Assembly (NCBI GenBank): GCA_035578175.1 | Contig: JAQMRL010000008.1 | Span: 93,856,541 to 93,920,540, forward strand | Direction of reading: 5' to 3' | DNA: 64,000 bases | From: Catonia carolina | Lineage: Eukaryota > Arthropoda > Insecta > Hemiptera > Achilidae | Made by a program: the position numbers and the translations under genes | Shown: piece by piece, positions 46,765-58,289 of the stretch | Layout: each line of letters begins with the position of its first letter | Position numbering within the stretch: the first letter of the stretch is position 1 | Notes under the pieces: generated by a model | Told to the model about the DNA's origin: nothing | The model's database searches: none | What the model saw: the letters and a program-made list of their open reading frames with translations, nothing else

Positions 46765-47175
46765 AAAAATAAAAGGAATTCCTTTGTCGAATATTTGGTG
46801 AGAATGCCAGACGGTAAATTGATTAGATAGTTAATAGAAAAAAACCTTTGGAAATACCATACACTTAGATTAAGGTAAAGATGAAATAAATAAATCTGAC
46901 ACTAGAGGATTTAATACAGTAATAAAATTAATTGAAGGATAAAAATGAAAATTTCAACCAAGGACAAACAAATCAGGATTGCTCAAGAGGGTCTTCTCAG
47001 ATGCAGAAAGAAAAAAAATTCGATACCATCAAAAAGTATTGCGAATCAACAACATCGAAAAATTCCAAATCAAAGACCAGTGTTCCGTTCCAATGAGTCG
47101 TAAAGCGGAAGGGAGATCTTAATATCTTAAAATTTTAATTAATTTGTAATTATAAAAATAAAATTCTTCTTATCG
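46765..47175 (+). pseudogene. LINE family 3 3' end, degenerate
   Basis: Broken translation KNKRNSFVEYLVRMPDGKLI and a basic stretch, ending in AAAGCGGAAGGGAGATC and an A-rich TATAAAAATAAA tail like the copy at 1088. Confidence 0.5.
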
Positions 47176-47179
47176 TGCA

Positions 47180-47440
47180 GTCTAAGAGCTGAAGTAAAAC
47201 GAAACAGTCGGAAGATTTTTCAACCAATAAATTCTTCTACACACATCTCTCTTCCCCTGAATCTTGCCACGATTTAGCTAAGTATTTCATAAATCTTGGT
47301 TCACGCATAATGTGACCCAGATATTCAATTTCCTTTCTTGGATAGACTAAATTCCTTTTCAGTTCCCATTCACCGCAAGACTGTCTTAAGAAACTCTATC
47401 TGACTTAAGCAAAAAAAAACTGTTTAAGTTTAATTCGGTT
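47180..47440 (-). pseudogene. RTE-like LINE C-terminal fragment
   Basis: Minus-strand frame: LKRNLVYPRKEIEYLGHIMR then EPRFMKYLAKSWQDSGEERC, then in a shifted frame RRIYWLKNLPT. It is the block KRRKLEYLGHIMR...RRRISWLKNLRTWF of the 54-56 kb element, with frameshifts. Confidence 0.65.
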
Positions 47441-48104
47441 TATGAAAACAACGATGGTTGACGATTGCAAATACCGTATAATACATGAATGTTGTAAACG
47501 CGCCAAATATTTTTCTGATTTAAATAATGAGTAAAGCTAAAGTGGTTTGAATTAATGAAAGTCAACCCAGTTCTATAATTAGATGTATAACAAACTGCTC
47601 CAAAATAACACGGGTTTATTACACTTTTCACTCTTGTTTTGACGACATAACAATAATATAGTCTACTGGTTTTTGCTCAATTTTATTGCTAGAAAACAAT
47701 AAAATTTTATTTTGGTAATGCAATTAAATTTTTAATTAATTTGAAACTAAACTTTTCTTGTTCGTTCGGAATAATTAATATTACAAATTAGAACAGTATT
47801 TTACTATTGTACAGAACATTCTATGTAAACACAATGAAAGCGGGTGGGGTACTTCACATGAAATATGACTGTAGAACAAGGGTTTGCATGACAACTTTAA
47901 CAGAAATAGTGCCTGAAAGTAACTGTCCATATTTATGTCTAAATCAATAGACAAAATCATTTCATTCAGTAAGTTACAAGGCCTCCCGAGCAGTCCAATC
48001 TGTCAACTAGAAGAAAGTCACTTTAAAGTTAAATAATGACAAACCTGTTGGGTGACGGACTTGGTAAAATTCAGTCATTAACGAACACCATTGAATGACC
48101 ATTT
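47441..48104. other. Intergenic DNA, nothing recognised
   Basis: No repeat ends or coding similarity seen. Confidence 0.45.
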
Positions 48105-48982
48105 TTAAAAAATCTGGAGTGAAACACTCAAACTGAAGACAATGAACAATATAACCTATGTTTAATCATGAGTAAACAAAATGTAAATGAAAATCATCCT
48201 CTGTAGAGAAAATTTGTTTAAATAAAAATTGTAGTTTCTTAATTTCCTATAACTTTGATGTTTTATACACTTTTGTCGTAAAATACAAACTAAGGTTGCA
48301 ATATTTAAAAATACCATTTTTTTACCGATTTTGATGAAAAAAGAAACGTAAAATCACTAATTACCGTTAAACTAAGCGTTGTACAAAACAACACTAAAAA
48401 TAAAAGTTGTAGGTTTTAAAAAATGTTTAACAACTTTTATTACGATGCATATACATACGATGCAACTAAGACCGAAATCTTACAAAATTAATTTCTTTTG
48501 CAGATTTTCATGAAAAAGAAACAAAATCACTAATTTCCGCCAAACTAAAAGCGTTGTACAAAAATATACATGAAATAAAAGTTGTAGGCTTTGTAAATGT
48601 TTTAAAACTTTTATTATAATACACTTTTGTCCTAAAATGCATATTAAGGCCGCAATCTTAAAAAAAAACATTTTTTTCAACGAGATCGAAGCCTCCCCAA
48701 AAATTTTAGCAAACACGACACTTACCCTACCTCGTAGAGAATAAAAAATTTAGTAAATGATACGATTTAAAAAAAAAAAATTGTAGGAGCTGTTTTTGAG
48801 GAAATCGCACGAATAAACTACTACTTCCGGTCGAGCGATTTTAATGAATGTTCGTGTCTGATCCGGGGTAGTGGTACCTAAATTAAGTTTCAGTTTCGTA
48901 TAATATTTCTATTTCATATAATGAATTAATATAATAATTTCACTAACCTTCTTTTTAAACTGCGTCACCTTTATTTTATTTC

Positions 48983-49022
48983 TACTTACACGTGTTTCGG
49001 TGGATCCACCATCATCAGAGTA
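48983..49022 (-). ncRNA. Hammerhead ribozyme candidate (left arm)
   Basis: Mirror image of the right-arm motif: core CTGATGA at 49018-49012, GAAAC at 48998-48994, helix I AGTA/TACT at 48983-48986 and 49019-49022, all on the minus strand. The same extra T precedes helix II. Confidence 0.5.
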
Positions 49023-49187
49023 AATGAAAAATTGAAACTAAAAATTTTTTTCATTTATTTAAAATTTACAGAAGATGATACATCTTCAGTCACTTGTATA
49101 AAACTTTTTTATACAAGTGACTGAAGATGTATCATCTTCTGTAAATTTTAAATAAATGAAAAAAATTTTTAGTTTCAATTTTTCATT

Positions 49188-49227
49188 TACTCTGATGATG
49201 GTGGATCCACCGAAACACGTGTAAGTA
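49188..49227 (+). ncRNA. Hammerhead ribozyme candidate (right arm)
   Basis: Helix I TACT (49188-49191) with AGTA (49224-49227); core CTGATGA (49192-49198); helix II GGTG/CACC closed by GATC (49200-49211); core GAAAC from 49212; short helix III AC/GT around ACGT; predicted cleavage after GTA at 49223. Deviation: T49199 is unpaired between the core and helix II. Type I minimal topology with a very short helix III, as in retroelement hammerheads. Confidence 0.5.
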
Positions 49228-49530
49228 GGAATAAAATAAAGGTGACGCAGTTTAAAAAAAAGGTTAGTGAAATTATTATATTAATTCATTATATGAAATA
49301 GAAATATTTCAAACTGCAGGATGCATTATAAAGATTTATTTTCGTATAATATGTTCCGTTTTTGAGATATTTTTCACAAACAGATCAATCGCTAAAACAT
49401 GTTTTTTTTTTGGGTTCAGTGGGCCAGAAAACTTGTGTAGGGTATATCCGGTGAAAATTCGATTTCGAAATATCGAAATAAAAACAATACTTTCCTTCCC
49501 TATATATTCATTTACAGCAAGTTTAAGTAA

Positions 49531-50008
49531 AAATAGAACAGTTACTAACAAAAGGTTTTAAAACTCAGAGAATTACTTGCATTCGTATCGATTTATGAAA
49601 GGACAAAACAAACAGTAACTGCAGTAGCTACAATAGAGGTCAATAACTTTAATTATCTGATTTACTTTTCCTATAAATTACAACGTTACTTCAGTTCTAC
49701 AAAATTAACAAATTTTTCTGAATTCGGTATTATAGTACAAATAAACCAATATTAAATAAATCAAACTTGTATTGCAACTGTAATGACAGTAATAGTAATA
49801 ACGAAAAATTAAGAAATATGAAATAAATATCGCTGCCTTAGGGTAAATATTCTGACAATTTTACACCGTAATGTAGATGGAAAATTACCAAAATTAAGTT
49901 ACAAAATATAATACAATCACTCATATTTTCAGTTTAATACAGACCTCAGTGGGTAAATGTACAAGAATTCTAACTAGAAGATATTATACAGTATTTAGAA
50001 TAAAAAAA
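49531..50008. other. Intergenic DNA, nothing recognised
   Basis: AT-rich, no features seen. Confidence 0.45.
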
Positions 50009-50961
50009 ATCTGGTGTGAAACACTCACACAACTTTCTCTTGCCAATGCAATAATTAACAATAAACCTAACATTAATAATAAAATATTAGAAATAAACAA
50101 AAAACTAACCTCAAAAACATAACCTTATTTTAATCATAAGTGAATGATGCAAAATGAAAATCAACCTCAGTTTGGCTTAGAAATACGGAAAATCACTCTT
50201 TCTCTCTAAACTAGGCTCTGTAGAGAAAAATGCTTTAAATAAAAGTTGTAGATCTTTTAATTTTTTATAAATTAAATTATATATACTTTTGTCGTAAAAT
50301 GCATACTAAGGCCGAAATCTTAAAAAAATCAATTTTTCACACATTTTCGTGAGAAAAAAACAGAAAATCGCAAATTACCGCTAAACTAAGCGTTATACAA
50401 AAAATTGTTTGAAATAAAAGTTGTAGAATTTTACATTCTCTACAACTTTTATTATATAACGTTTTGCGCTAAAATGCACATTAAAGCCGCAATCTTAAAA
50501 AGAAAAAGTTTTTGCGTAAAAACAGCCTCACGCAGAATTTCAGCAAACATGGCGCCTACCCTATATTGTAGAGCATAAAAAATGTAGTAAACCAGGCGAT
50601 TTTAAAAAAAATCGTAGGACTAGTTTTTGAGAAAATCGCTAAAAAGTGAAAAATTACACGAATAAACTAATACTTCCGGTTGACCGATTTTGATGAAAAT
50701 GTTTGTGTCGGGTCCGGTAGTGATATGTAACTTAAGTTTCAAGTTTCAAGTTCGTACGATGTTCCGTTCTTGAGATATTCTGTTCACACACACACACACA
50801 CGACACACACACACACACACACAGACCAATCGCTAAAAACATGTTTTTTGGGTTCAGGGGGTCTGAAAACGTATAGATCCGGTGAAAACTCGATTTCGAA
50901 AAATCAACATGAAAACAATACTTTCCTTCCTATATATTCATATAGGCAAGAGAAAGTAAAA
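50009..50961 (-). mobile_element. Family A copy 14 (first of a tandem pair)
   Basis: Full-length, both subterminal repeats, a long CA tract (50787-50822) interrupted by CGA. Its right end GGCAAGAGAAAGTAAAA runs straight into the hairpin end of the next copy. Confidence 0.8.
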
Positions 50962-51914
50962 AATCTGGTGTGAAACACTCATACAACTTTTTCTTGCCAA
51001 TGCAAATAATTTAAACAATATAACTTAACATTAGTAATAAAACATTAGAAATAAACTAAAAACATAACCTTATTTTAATCATGAGTGAAAGACGCAAAAT
51101 GAAAATCGACTTCAGTTTGGCTTTAAAATACGGAAAATCACTCTTTCACGCTAAACTAGGCTCTGTAGAGAAAAATGCTCTAAATAAAAGTTATAGATCT
51201 TTTAATTTTCTATAAATTTAATTAGGCCTACATACACTTTTGTCATAAAATGGCCTAAATCTAAGGCCGAAATCTTAAAAAAAAATCGATTTTTCACACG
51301 TTTTAGTGAGAAGAAAAAACAGAAAATCGCTAATTACCGCTAAACTAAGCGTTATACAAAAAAAAGTTTGAAATAAAAGTTGTAGGATTTTAAACTCTCT
51401 ACAACTTTTATCATATACATTTTTGCGCTAAAATGCATACTAAAGCCGTAATCTTAAGAAAACAATTTTTTTACGTAAAAACAGCCTCACCAAGAATTTC
51501 AGCAAACATGGCGCCTACCCTATCTTGTAGAGCATAAAAAATTTAGTAAACCAGGTGATTTTTAAAAAAATCGTAGGACCAGTTTTTGAGAAAATCGCAA
51601 AAAAATGAAAAATTACACGAATAAACTACTATTTCCGGTAGACCGATTTTGATGAAAATGTTTGTGTCGGGTCCGGTAGTGGTATGCAACTTAAGTTTTA
51701 AGTTTCAAGTTCGTACGATGTTCCGTCCTTGAGATATTCTGTTCACACACACGCGCACACACACACACACACAGACCAATCGCTAAAAACATGTTTTTTG
51801 GGTTCGGAGGGTCTGAAAACGTGTAGATCCGGTGAAAACTCGATTTCGAAAAATCGACATGAAAACAATACTATCTTTCCTTCCTATATATTCATGTAGG
51901 CAAGAGAAAGTAAA
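50962..51914 (-). mobile_element. Family A copy 15 (second of a tandem pair)
   Basis: Full-length copy in direct head-to-tail contact with copy 14, with no intervening host DNA. CA tract at 51744-51773. Confidence 0.8.
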
Positions 51915-52158
51915 AATTGAAAAAGGTTATGAACTTCTTGGTAGAAATCATTGCTTTTATCACCTACTAGTTTGCCGGGGTTGGTACACAAGTGCTCGCC
52001 AATTTTTCTGTTGTACAATTCCTCTCCTGGACATTAATCTAACTTGTACTCCTTTTCTCAACCCTGTTTAGTAGAATGTACCCATCGTTTCTTTGATCTT
52101 ATCCTCCGATTATCCTAGGAAGAATTCCTAGCATTCTCCATTCTGAACACAAGTTAAT

Positions 52159-52548
52159 TGGTCAACAGCCAAAAGGCTGGTTTAAACCTCTAGAGGTTTT
52201 ATTAAGTAAAACGAGGAGTAAAGTGGTTTACAATTGCCTTCCTCACTCAGTATAAAAGTAGCCTATGCTTATCAGCACGCCAGGCCCTCCAAAAAGCATC
52301 TACTCTGCACCCTGCAAATGACACCTTCACTTCATTCACCACAGGGTCTGGCTGTATAATGAAATTCATTACTTTCAGAGGAGATAACTCTGATTAGTGT
52401 CGTTTACACTTCAACCTCTTCTGTTCTTCAATAGTTGTCATATAATTTGCTGACCTCGTGATAAGAAACAGAAGTATTTTTTGTAGCCTTAAAACTAGCA
52501 GAAAAAGTACAAATAATTTAACACTCCACCTGCCTGTTATGGGCGAAT
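52159..52548 (-). repeat. Family B copy 12 with 11-bp target duplication
   Basis: CACAAGTTAAT at 52148-52158 and 52549-52559. Body slightly diverged (GTTTACAATTGCCTTCC). Confidence 0.86.
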
Positions 52549-52664
52549 CACAAGTTAATAGCATAGATCACAGGTCTATTCTCCAAAATTCAGCAAGTTG
52601 TCTGACACCAACCTTATTTTCTTATTTATTTAATTTCTGATCTTACCTTTTCTGGACTTCTGGA

Positions 52665-53330
52665 AAGTAGTACTGATAAATATAGCGACAGCAGGGTTCT
52701 GGTGTCCTTACTTAACGAGAAGGGTGGACCTCTTAGCAACCCTTATGGAGAGGCTTTGAATTGGTTATACGTTTTTCCTCGTGGAAAACAACAGTGAAGG
52801 AAAGCTTGCCACTCCTATGATCAACGATTCGATGCCTTCACAAGGGCTGGGGAGCATCACGTGGTGGTAACGCTTTTGTGTTACTTCGCATATGGGCCTT
52901 CTGGACTCTGAGAACTCACGAGAGTAATTTGCGGGGCCCTAGGCCAAGCGGAATGCAATACCCATCGGGAACCAGGCCGCATAATCTTCACTGGTTCCTT
53001 CGTTTACCGTGCGTTCCTACAGGTCTAGTCGTCCGTTCTGTTTTATTTTCTTTTCAGTCATTTTCCTTTGAGAGCCACAACTGTATCATTAGAGTTTAAC
53101 AGATGCATTGTCCATCGATGATACCCATTAAGCTTTCGGTGAAACTTTTCCAATGTTGCTGTTTCTCTTGATAGGGAACCACGTGGGCTCCACGAGGTTC
53201 CCGCTTGGCACTGGATGTCCTCTACCCACTTTGTGACAAACGGCTAAAGTCTTGATAACGGACAGGTTTGGGTTTACCTGGACCAGATCTTTCGCTAATT
53301 AGGTCCTATCCTTAATTCTGAATACCGAAC
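52665..53330. other. GC-balanced block of unknown origin
   Basis: Clearly more GC-rich than its flanks. The 73-codon plus-strand open stretch starting at 52878 has no similarity I recognise. It could be the leader of a retroelement whose coding part is missing. No terminal repeats found. Confidence 0.35.
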
Positions 53331-54019
53331 ATTGTGAGTCTTATTACAAGAGTCAGGGGGGCTGGAGGGTTTCATTGAGCGTATATATTGTTTACTTTTA
53401 AGTCTGAATCCACAGACAGAAACTGCCGTAAAGAATATAAAAGAAACAACTAACATAACTGTTGTATTTGCAGCGTGTCTAATTTGTTCTAATACAATAT
53501 AGAGTAAGTAGTATTGCAGCACAAGTAGTCTCCTGTTTGTTTTGCCATAACCAGCTCAAATACTTTAGTGGAAAAATAAACAAACGTAATGCATTAACTA
53601 GCACACCATGGTCGATTATAAGAGATATTGATACATACGAGTATTATAAAATAACAACATATAAAGAACAGCGCTACCGTGTCTGCTCATAAAACAATAT
53701 GAATTTACTGATAGAAATAAATGATAACTTACGATATGATAACTCGTAAGATTATGATTTAAAAAGATAACTATGTGATAATGATATTATGTTTATATGT
53801 TTATACTATGTTTAAAAATGATAACACATATACCGTACTTCCCAGAAAATTTGACGAATAGGGGAAATTAACGTTGGACAATGTTGACAAACAGTCAACA
53901 TTAATCTTATTATAAGGGTATAATCTTGTGTTTATTACTCCAGTCATTTATTAACAGAATAAAAATGAGTAGGTATACAAAAGATTTTAATAACTAATAA
54001 TTTACTTATTAATACATAA

Positions 54020-56120
54020 TGCCCGTGAGGGGTAGCTAGGCCCTCCATCGGGCGCCTCCCCAGGTGGCGGATAGGGGAATGCCTCCCAGATATGGGTGGT
54101 ACCGGTGAAATCAAATAGCCGGGGTGGACCAAAACCTAGCACTCAGACCATGCACCTGTGAAGATGCTCTGGTGACCGAAGGACTCCCGGAATAAGGAGT
54201 CAACTCTGCAAGGCCAACGGTCTTTAGAGCGGAAGAGCTGAGTAGTGAGGGCAATCTCTTGTCCTGAAGATGTTAAAAATATCTTTGATCTTCATCAACA
54301 GACAAGTAAGAAAAAAAATCAGAGAAGCAAAAGAACAGGAACTCAAGGAAAAATGTTGTGAGATTGAAGTGGCTCAGGCTAAGTATGATACATTTGGAAT
54401 GCACAAAAAGGTTAGAGAAATAACAGGGAAATATAAGAAAAGAAAAGATCAGTGGGTAGGATGGAGGATGATAAAGGAGAGATGATTGTGGATGTAGAGA
54501 AAATGAAATTGGCATGGCAGAATTATGTTGAAAAACTTTTTTCAGACCAAAGAACTGAATACCACTTACCACAAGAGTTAACAGGTCCAGATATTATCTT
54601 GGAGGAAGTTGAAGCAGCCATATTATCCACTAAAGACGGGAAAGCAGCTGGCCCAGATGGCGTTCAGTCAGAAATTTTGAAGGTTTTTGATGATGAGTTC
54701 AAGAAAGAACTGACTACTGTTTTCAATAAAGTATATAATAGTGGGAAAATACCCAAGGTATGGCTGAAATCAGAGTTTATAGTTCTACCTAAGAAACAGG
54801 GTGCTAAGAAGTGTAGTGATTATAGAACAATTAGCCTCATAAGCCACTTGTTGAAATTGTTTTTGAAAATTATACACCGCAGACTTTATAGAATATGTGA
54901 AGAGCAAGTATCGCCTACACAGTTTGGCTTCATGAAAGGTATGGGAACAAGAGATGCACTTTTTAGTACACAAATCCTTTTTCAACGTTGCCGGGACATG
55001 AATTGTAATATATATGCTTGTTTTATTGATTATCAAAAGGCTTTTGACAAAGTTCAGCATAACAAAATGATGGAAGTCCTGCAAGATAGTGGAATTGATG
55101 GTAAAGACTTGCGTATAATTAGAAACCTCTATTGGAATCAATCTGCATATGTCAGGATTAACCAAGTGAAAACAGAGGAATTGGAAAAATCTCCGTGGGG
55201 TCCGGCAGGGCTGTATATTGTCGCCACTCATATTCAATTTGTACTCTGAGGCTATTTTCTAAGAAGCATTAGAATGCTTGGATGTTGGTATACTATTAAA
55301 TGGAGAACGAATCAACAACTTTAGATATGCCGATGATACTGTCATTTTTGCAGACACCTCACAGGGACTTCAACTGTTGATGAACAAAGTGGCTGAAGTT
55401 AGTGGGAAATATGGTCTGGAAGTCAACAGTAATAAAACAAAAGTCATGATAGTAAGCACGCAGAAAATTGACAATCTACATTTCACTATTGATGGCAAGG
55501 TTGTAGAACAAGTACCAACATACGTTTACTTGGGCACAGTGTTAAATGAGCAGTGGGACCATTCTCAGGAAATAAAAGGCCAGGATTGAAAAAGCCAGAT
55601 CAGCGTTCAACCAAATGTCAAAACTGTTCAAGACACACAACTTGAACCTTGAATTGAAAATTAGACTACTTCGATGCTATGTATTTTCCATCTTGCTAAA
55701 TGGAGTAGAATCTTGGACTCTCAGTGAAGCAACAGCAAAGAAACTGGAGTCATTTGAGATGTGGACCTACAGAAGAATCCTAAGAATATCATGGACAGAT
55801 AAAATATCCAATGAGAGAGTTTTTCAAAAACTAAATAAAAAGACTGAAATAATGTACACAGTCAAAAGAAGAAAATTGGAATACCTAGGACACATCATGA
55901 GAAATGAAACTAAATACAAGCTGCTGAAAGACATAGTGCAGGGGAAAGTGCATGGCAGGAGAGGCGTTGGGCGAAGGCGAATATCCTGGCTGAAAAATTT
56001 AAGGACATGGTTTTCAGTATCCACCTCTGAATTGTTTAAAGCGGCTGTCAACAAAATCATCATTGCCAGAATGATTACCAACATTCGGTAACGGATAGGC
56101 ACTGGAAGAAGAAACATAAT
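54020..56120 (+). pseudogene. RTE-like non-LTR retrotransposon, internally deleted
   Basis: A GC-rich leader (54020-54290, CCCAGGTGGCGGATAGGGG) is joined to the middle of the polyprotein; the endonuclease domain is missing. Pieces in order: KIREAKEQELKEK (54.3 kb); a frame change near 54450; LEDDKG-like linker; KDGKAAGPDGVQSEILK; SDYRTISLISHLLKL; FGFMKGMGTRDALF; ACFIDYQKAFDKVQH (motif A); a shift near 55190; GVRQGCILSPLIFNLYSEAI; a stop at 55258; NFRYADDTVIFAD (YADD motif); a shift near 55575; then the C-terminal block MWTYRRILRISWTDKIS and RKLEYLGHIMRNETKYK to WLKNLRTWF. At least three frameshifts and one stop, so inactive, but young enough that every motif is readable. Confidence 0.85.
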
Positions 56121-56149
56121 GACAAAATATTATCGGTCAACACAAAAAT

Positions 56150-56765
56150 CTAACACTACAAAAGATCACTTTAAAAAAACAAATTCTGTAACGGAAGTGA
56201 AACCATTGCCTGGATGGATGGTCAAAGAATCAAAAAAATCCTGCAGAAAAATAGAATGTAGAATTCTCAGAACATGAATTGGTAAAAAACACAAAGTCAA
56301 CAACCAATTCAGAATACGAACGATCAAGTTTATAAAGATAAAAAGAACCCATCACAATCGCAATGAGAAAGAAACGGATGTCCTACTTTTGCCACATCTT
56401 CGAAATGGCACCTGACCGATTTCTCTATAAATTAGCTAACACATATTGAAATCCAAATCCCAGACCCAATACACATGGCATAAAGAAGTACGTATGGCAT
56501 AAGAAGTAATGACATGATAAACTGAACTTAACAGAACAAGACTTAATCGAAAAATCACCGAAATCAAACAATCAATCAAAGTCCACAACATCCGACTTAC
56601 GACGCATGACATAACGCACGCATAAGAAAGCAGTCGGGGTTTGTTAAGAAAAAGTTCGCAAAAAGCGTTCGGAGAACCTCAAAGAATACCATCGAAAACT
56701 GAAGGCTTCCAAGCTGACTAAAGTGGCCCATTGTGACTAAACAAGTAAAAAAAAGACAAAATAAT
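56150..56765 (+). pseudogene. LINE family 3 3' end, degenerate
   Basis: Broken translation with INNQFRI-type and KRTHHNRNEKETDV-like stretches, ending GACTAAAGTGGCCCATTGTG and an A-rich tail. Same 3' tail as the copy at 1088. Adjacent to the RTE-like element and inside the fold-back element. Confidence 0.5.
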
Positions 56766-57004
56766 ATTCAATTTCGATATAGTGTGGTGATGGCTAAAAA
56801 AATCTCAAAATATTATTTTGTCTATTTATTAATAATTAAATTATTAGCTATTAAAATCTTTTGTAGACTTATCTATTTTTACGCTGTTTCTTAACGACTG
56901 GACTAATAAAAATAATAAATATTACACCCTTATAATAAGATTAATGTTAACAGTACATTGTCCAATGTTAATTTCCCTATACGTCAATTTCTTGGGAAGC
57001 ACGG

Positions 57005-57570
57005 TATATTATTATATCATGAGTAAAATACAGAATACAGTATAGTATTTACAATGTCGAGAAGAAAACAAAGAATTCTTCCTCTGTAAACAAAAACGTT
57101 GAATTTAGGCCTACGGGTAAAATCTACTTAACTATCCCATCCGTTCTTTTTACAGTGCATGCTTGGTTATGTATCACGAGTTTTGCGATTTATAAAGAAG
57201 ATAAATAAAGTTTGGTACCTTTCGCCGTAACCCTGTTATATTGTAGAACTATTTCGTTCCACCTTTGATTTCCCCTTTATACATATTTCCGTATATAATT
57301 TAAAACAATAAAACTAACGTTGCTACATTAAATTGCTAAAAAAGTTGTTTTCTTCAAGCGGATAATAAATATACAGTTTTAAGTAAAAATAAACTGTCGT
57401 AACGTTTATATTGTCTTTATCATATTCCAACACCCCTAACAACTAATTACCGGATTTCAAGGTATATAAGACTCACTTTTCCTTCAGTAGTTCATCAAAA
57501 AAAAAAAAACAGAGTGCGTCTCATACAACAAATGGGAATTTTCTGAAACTGTTTAAATATTATACTAGTA
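57005..57570. other. Intergenic DNA, nothing recognised
   Basis: AT-rich, a poly-A run at 57499-57510. Confidence 0.45.
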
Positions 57571-58220
57571 CAGTAGACTCTCAAAAATCCGGATCACGCT
57601 AGTCCGGACTCCGGATAGTCCGGACGATGATTTTTTTTTAAATTTATTTTCTGAAAATTTACAACTTTTAAATCAACAACCAGTAAAACGTTTTCATGGG
57701 ATTGGCCCGATGAACGATCATGCGATTAGCACTAAAATTTGTGTGTATGTACTTTTTAATAATAATTGCGTATATAAAATGTATGTAAATGACATTTTTT
57801 GTCATTTAGGGCCCACAGTAGTTTCGTACTTTACTAAGCACAGTACCGTATTGCAGTACATTAGATTTTATTTAGTTGATCGTGTAATTACTCTATAATT
57901 GAGACATATATGACATTCATTGTTACATGTTTGAAATCCGTAACTTGCAAATCTTACAAAGAGTGCAATCGAATCTTATTACGGTACAGTAGCGTTAAAA
58001 GTTTGTGCTTCGTATATTGAATAATTACAGTACCAGTAGCCTACTGTAATTTATTAGGCCTACAGTGTTTTAAAGTTTTTTCAGAAGCTCACTTTTATAT
58101 TAGCAGATAAACGTTAATGCTTATTGTCATAATTATTCGCCATAAAAACGGAATTGCCAACCTCCGGGAAATCCGGACCGGCCGTCCGCCACATTAGTCC
58201 GGATTTCTGAGAGTCTACTG
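57571..58220. mobile_element. pogo/Tigger-type MITE
   Basis: TA-flanked. Left end CAGTAGACTCTCAAAAATCC, right end inverted CAGTAGACTCTCAGAAATCC; subterminal TCCGGA motifs repeat on both sides. 650 bp, no transposase coding. Confidence 0.82.
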
Positions 58221-58289
58221 TACCAGGTTACCGAGTGAAGCTCGGTTGCAGATTATATGATCGATTTTCGAAAAGAATGGTAATCGATC

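Larger units (their letters stand above)
48907..49339 (+). mobile_element. Palindromic Penelope-like remnant with paired hammerhead motifs
   Basis: Arms 48907-49103 and 49107-49303 are inverted copies about 197 bp long with only about two mismatches around a 3-base centre. A unique 36-base extension (49304-49339) follows the right arm only. A 13-bp target duplication brackets the whole. Each arm contains CTGATGA, a GC-rich palindromic helix and GAAAC as in a hammerhead ribozyme. Penelope-like elements are known to carry hammerhead motifs in terminal repeats, to have inverted terminal copies and a short one-sided extension. No reverse transcriptase remains. Assignment is inference. Confidence 0.6.
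48105..49530 (-). mobile_element. Family A copy 13, diverged, split by a palindromic insertion
   Basis: A sequence runs 48105-48906 and resumes at 49340. TTTCGTATAATAT (13 bp, 48894-48906 and 49340-49352) is duplicated around the 433-bp insert. Confidence 0.75.
53833..57004. mobile_element. Fold-back DNA element split by LINE insertions
   Basis: Left arm 53833-54018 and right arm about 56821-57004 are inverted copies (CCGTACTTCCCAGAAAATTT against its inverted partner ending GGGAAGCACGG). They share GAAATTAAC, TTGGACAATGT, CATTAATCTTATTATAAGGG and AAAAGATTTTAATA. TATA flanks both sides. The centre is occupied by RTE-like LINE and LINE family 3 sequence, so the original element was probably about 370 bp. 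Superfamily unknown. Confidence 0.72.
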
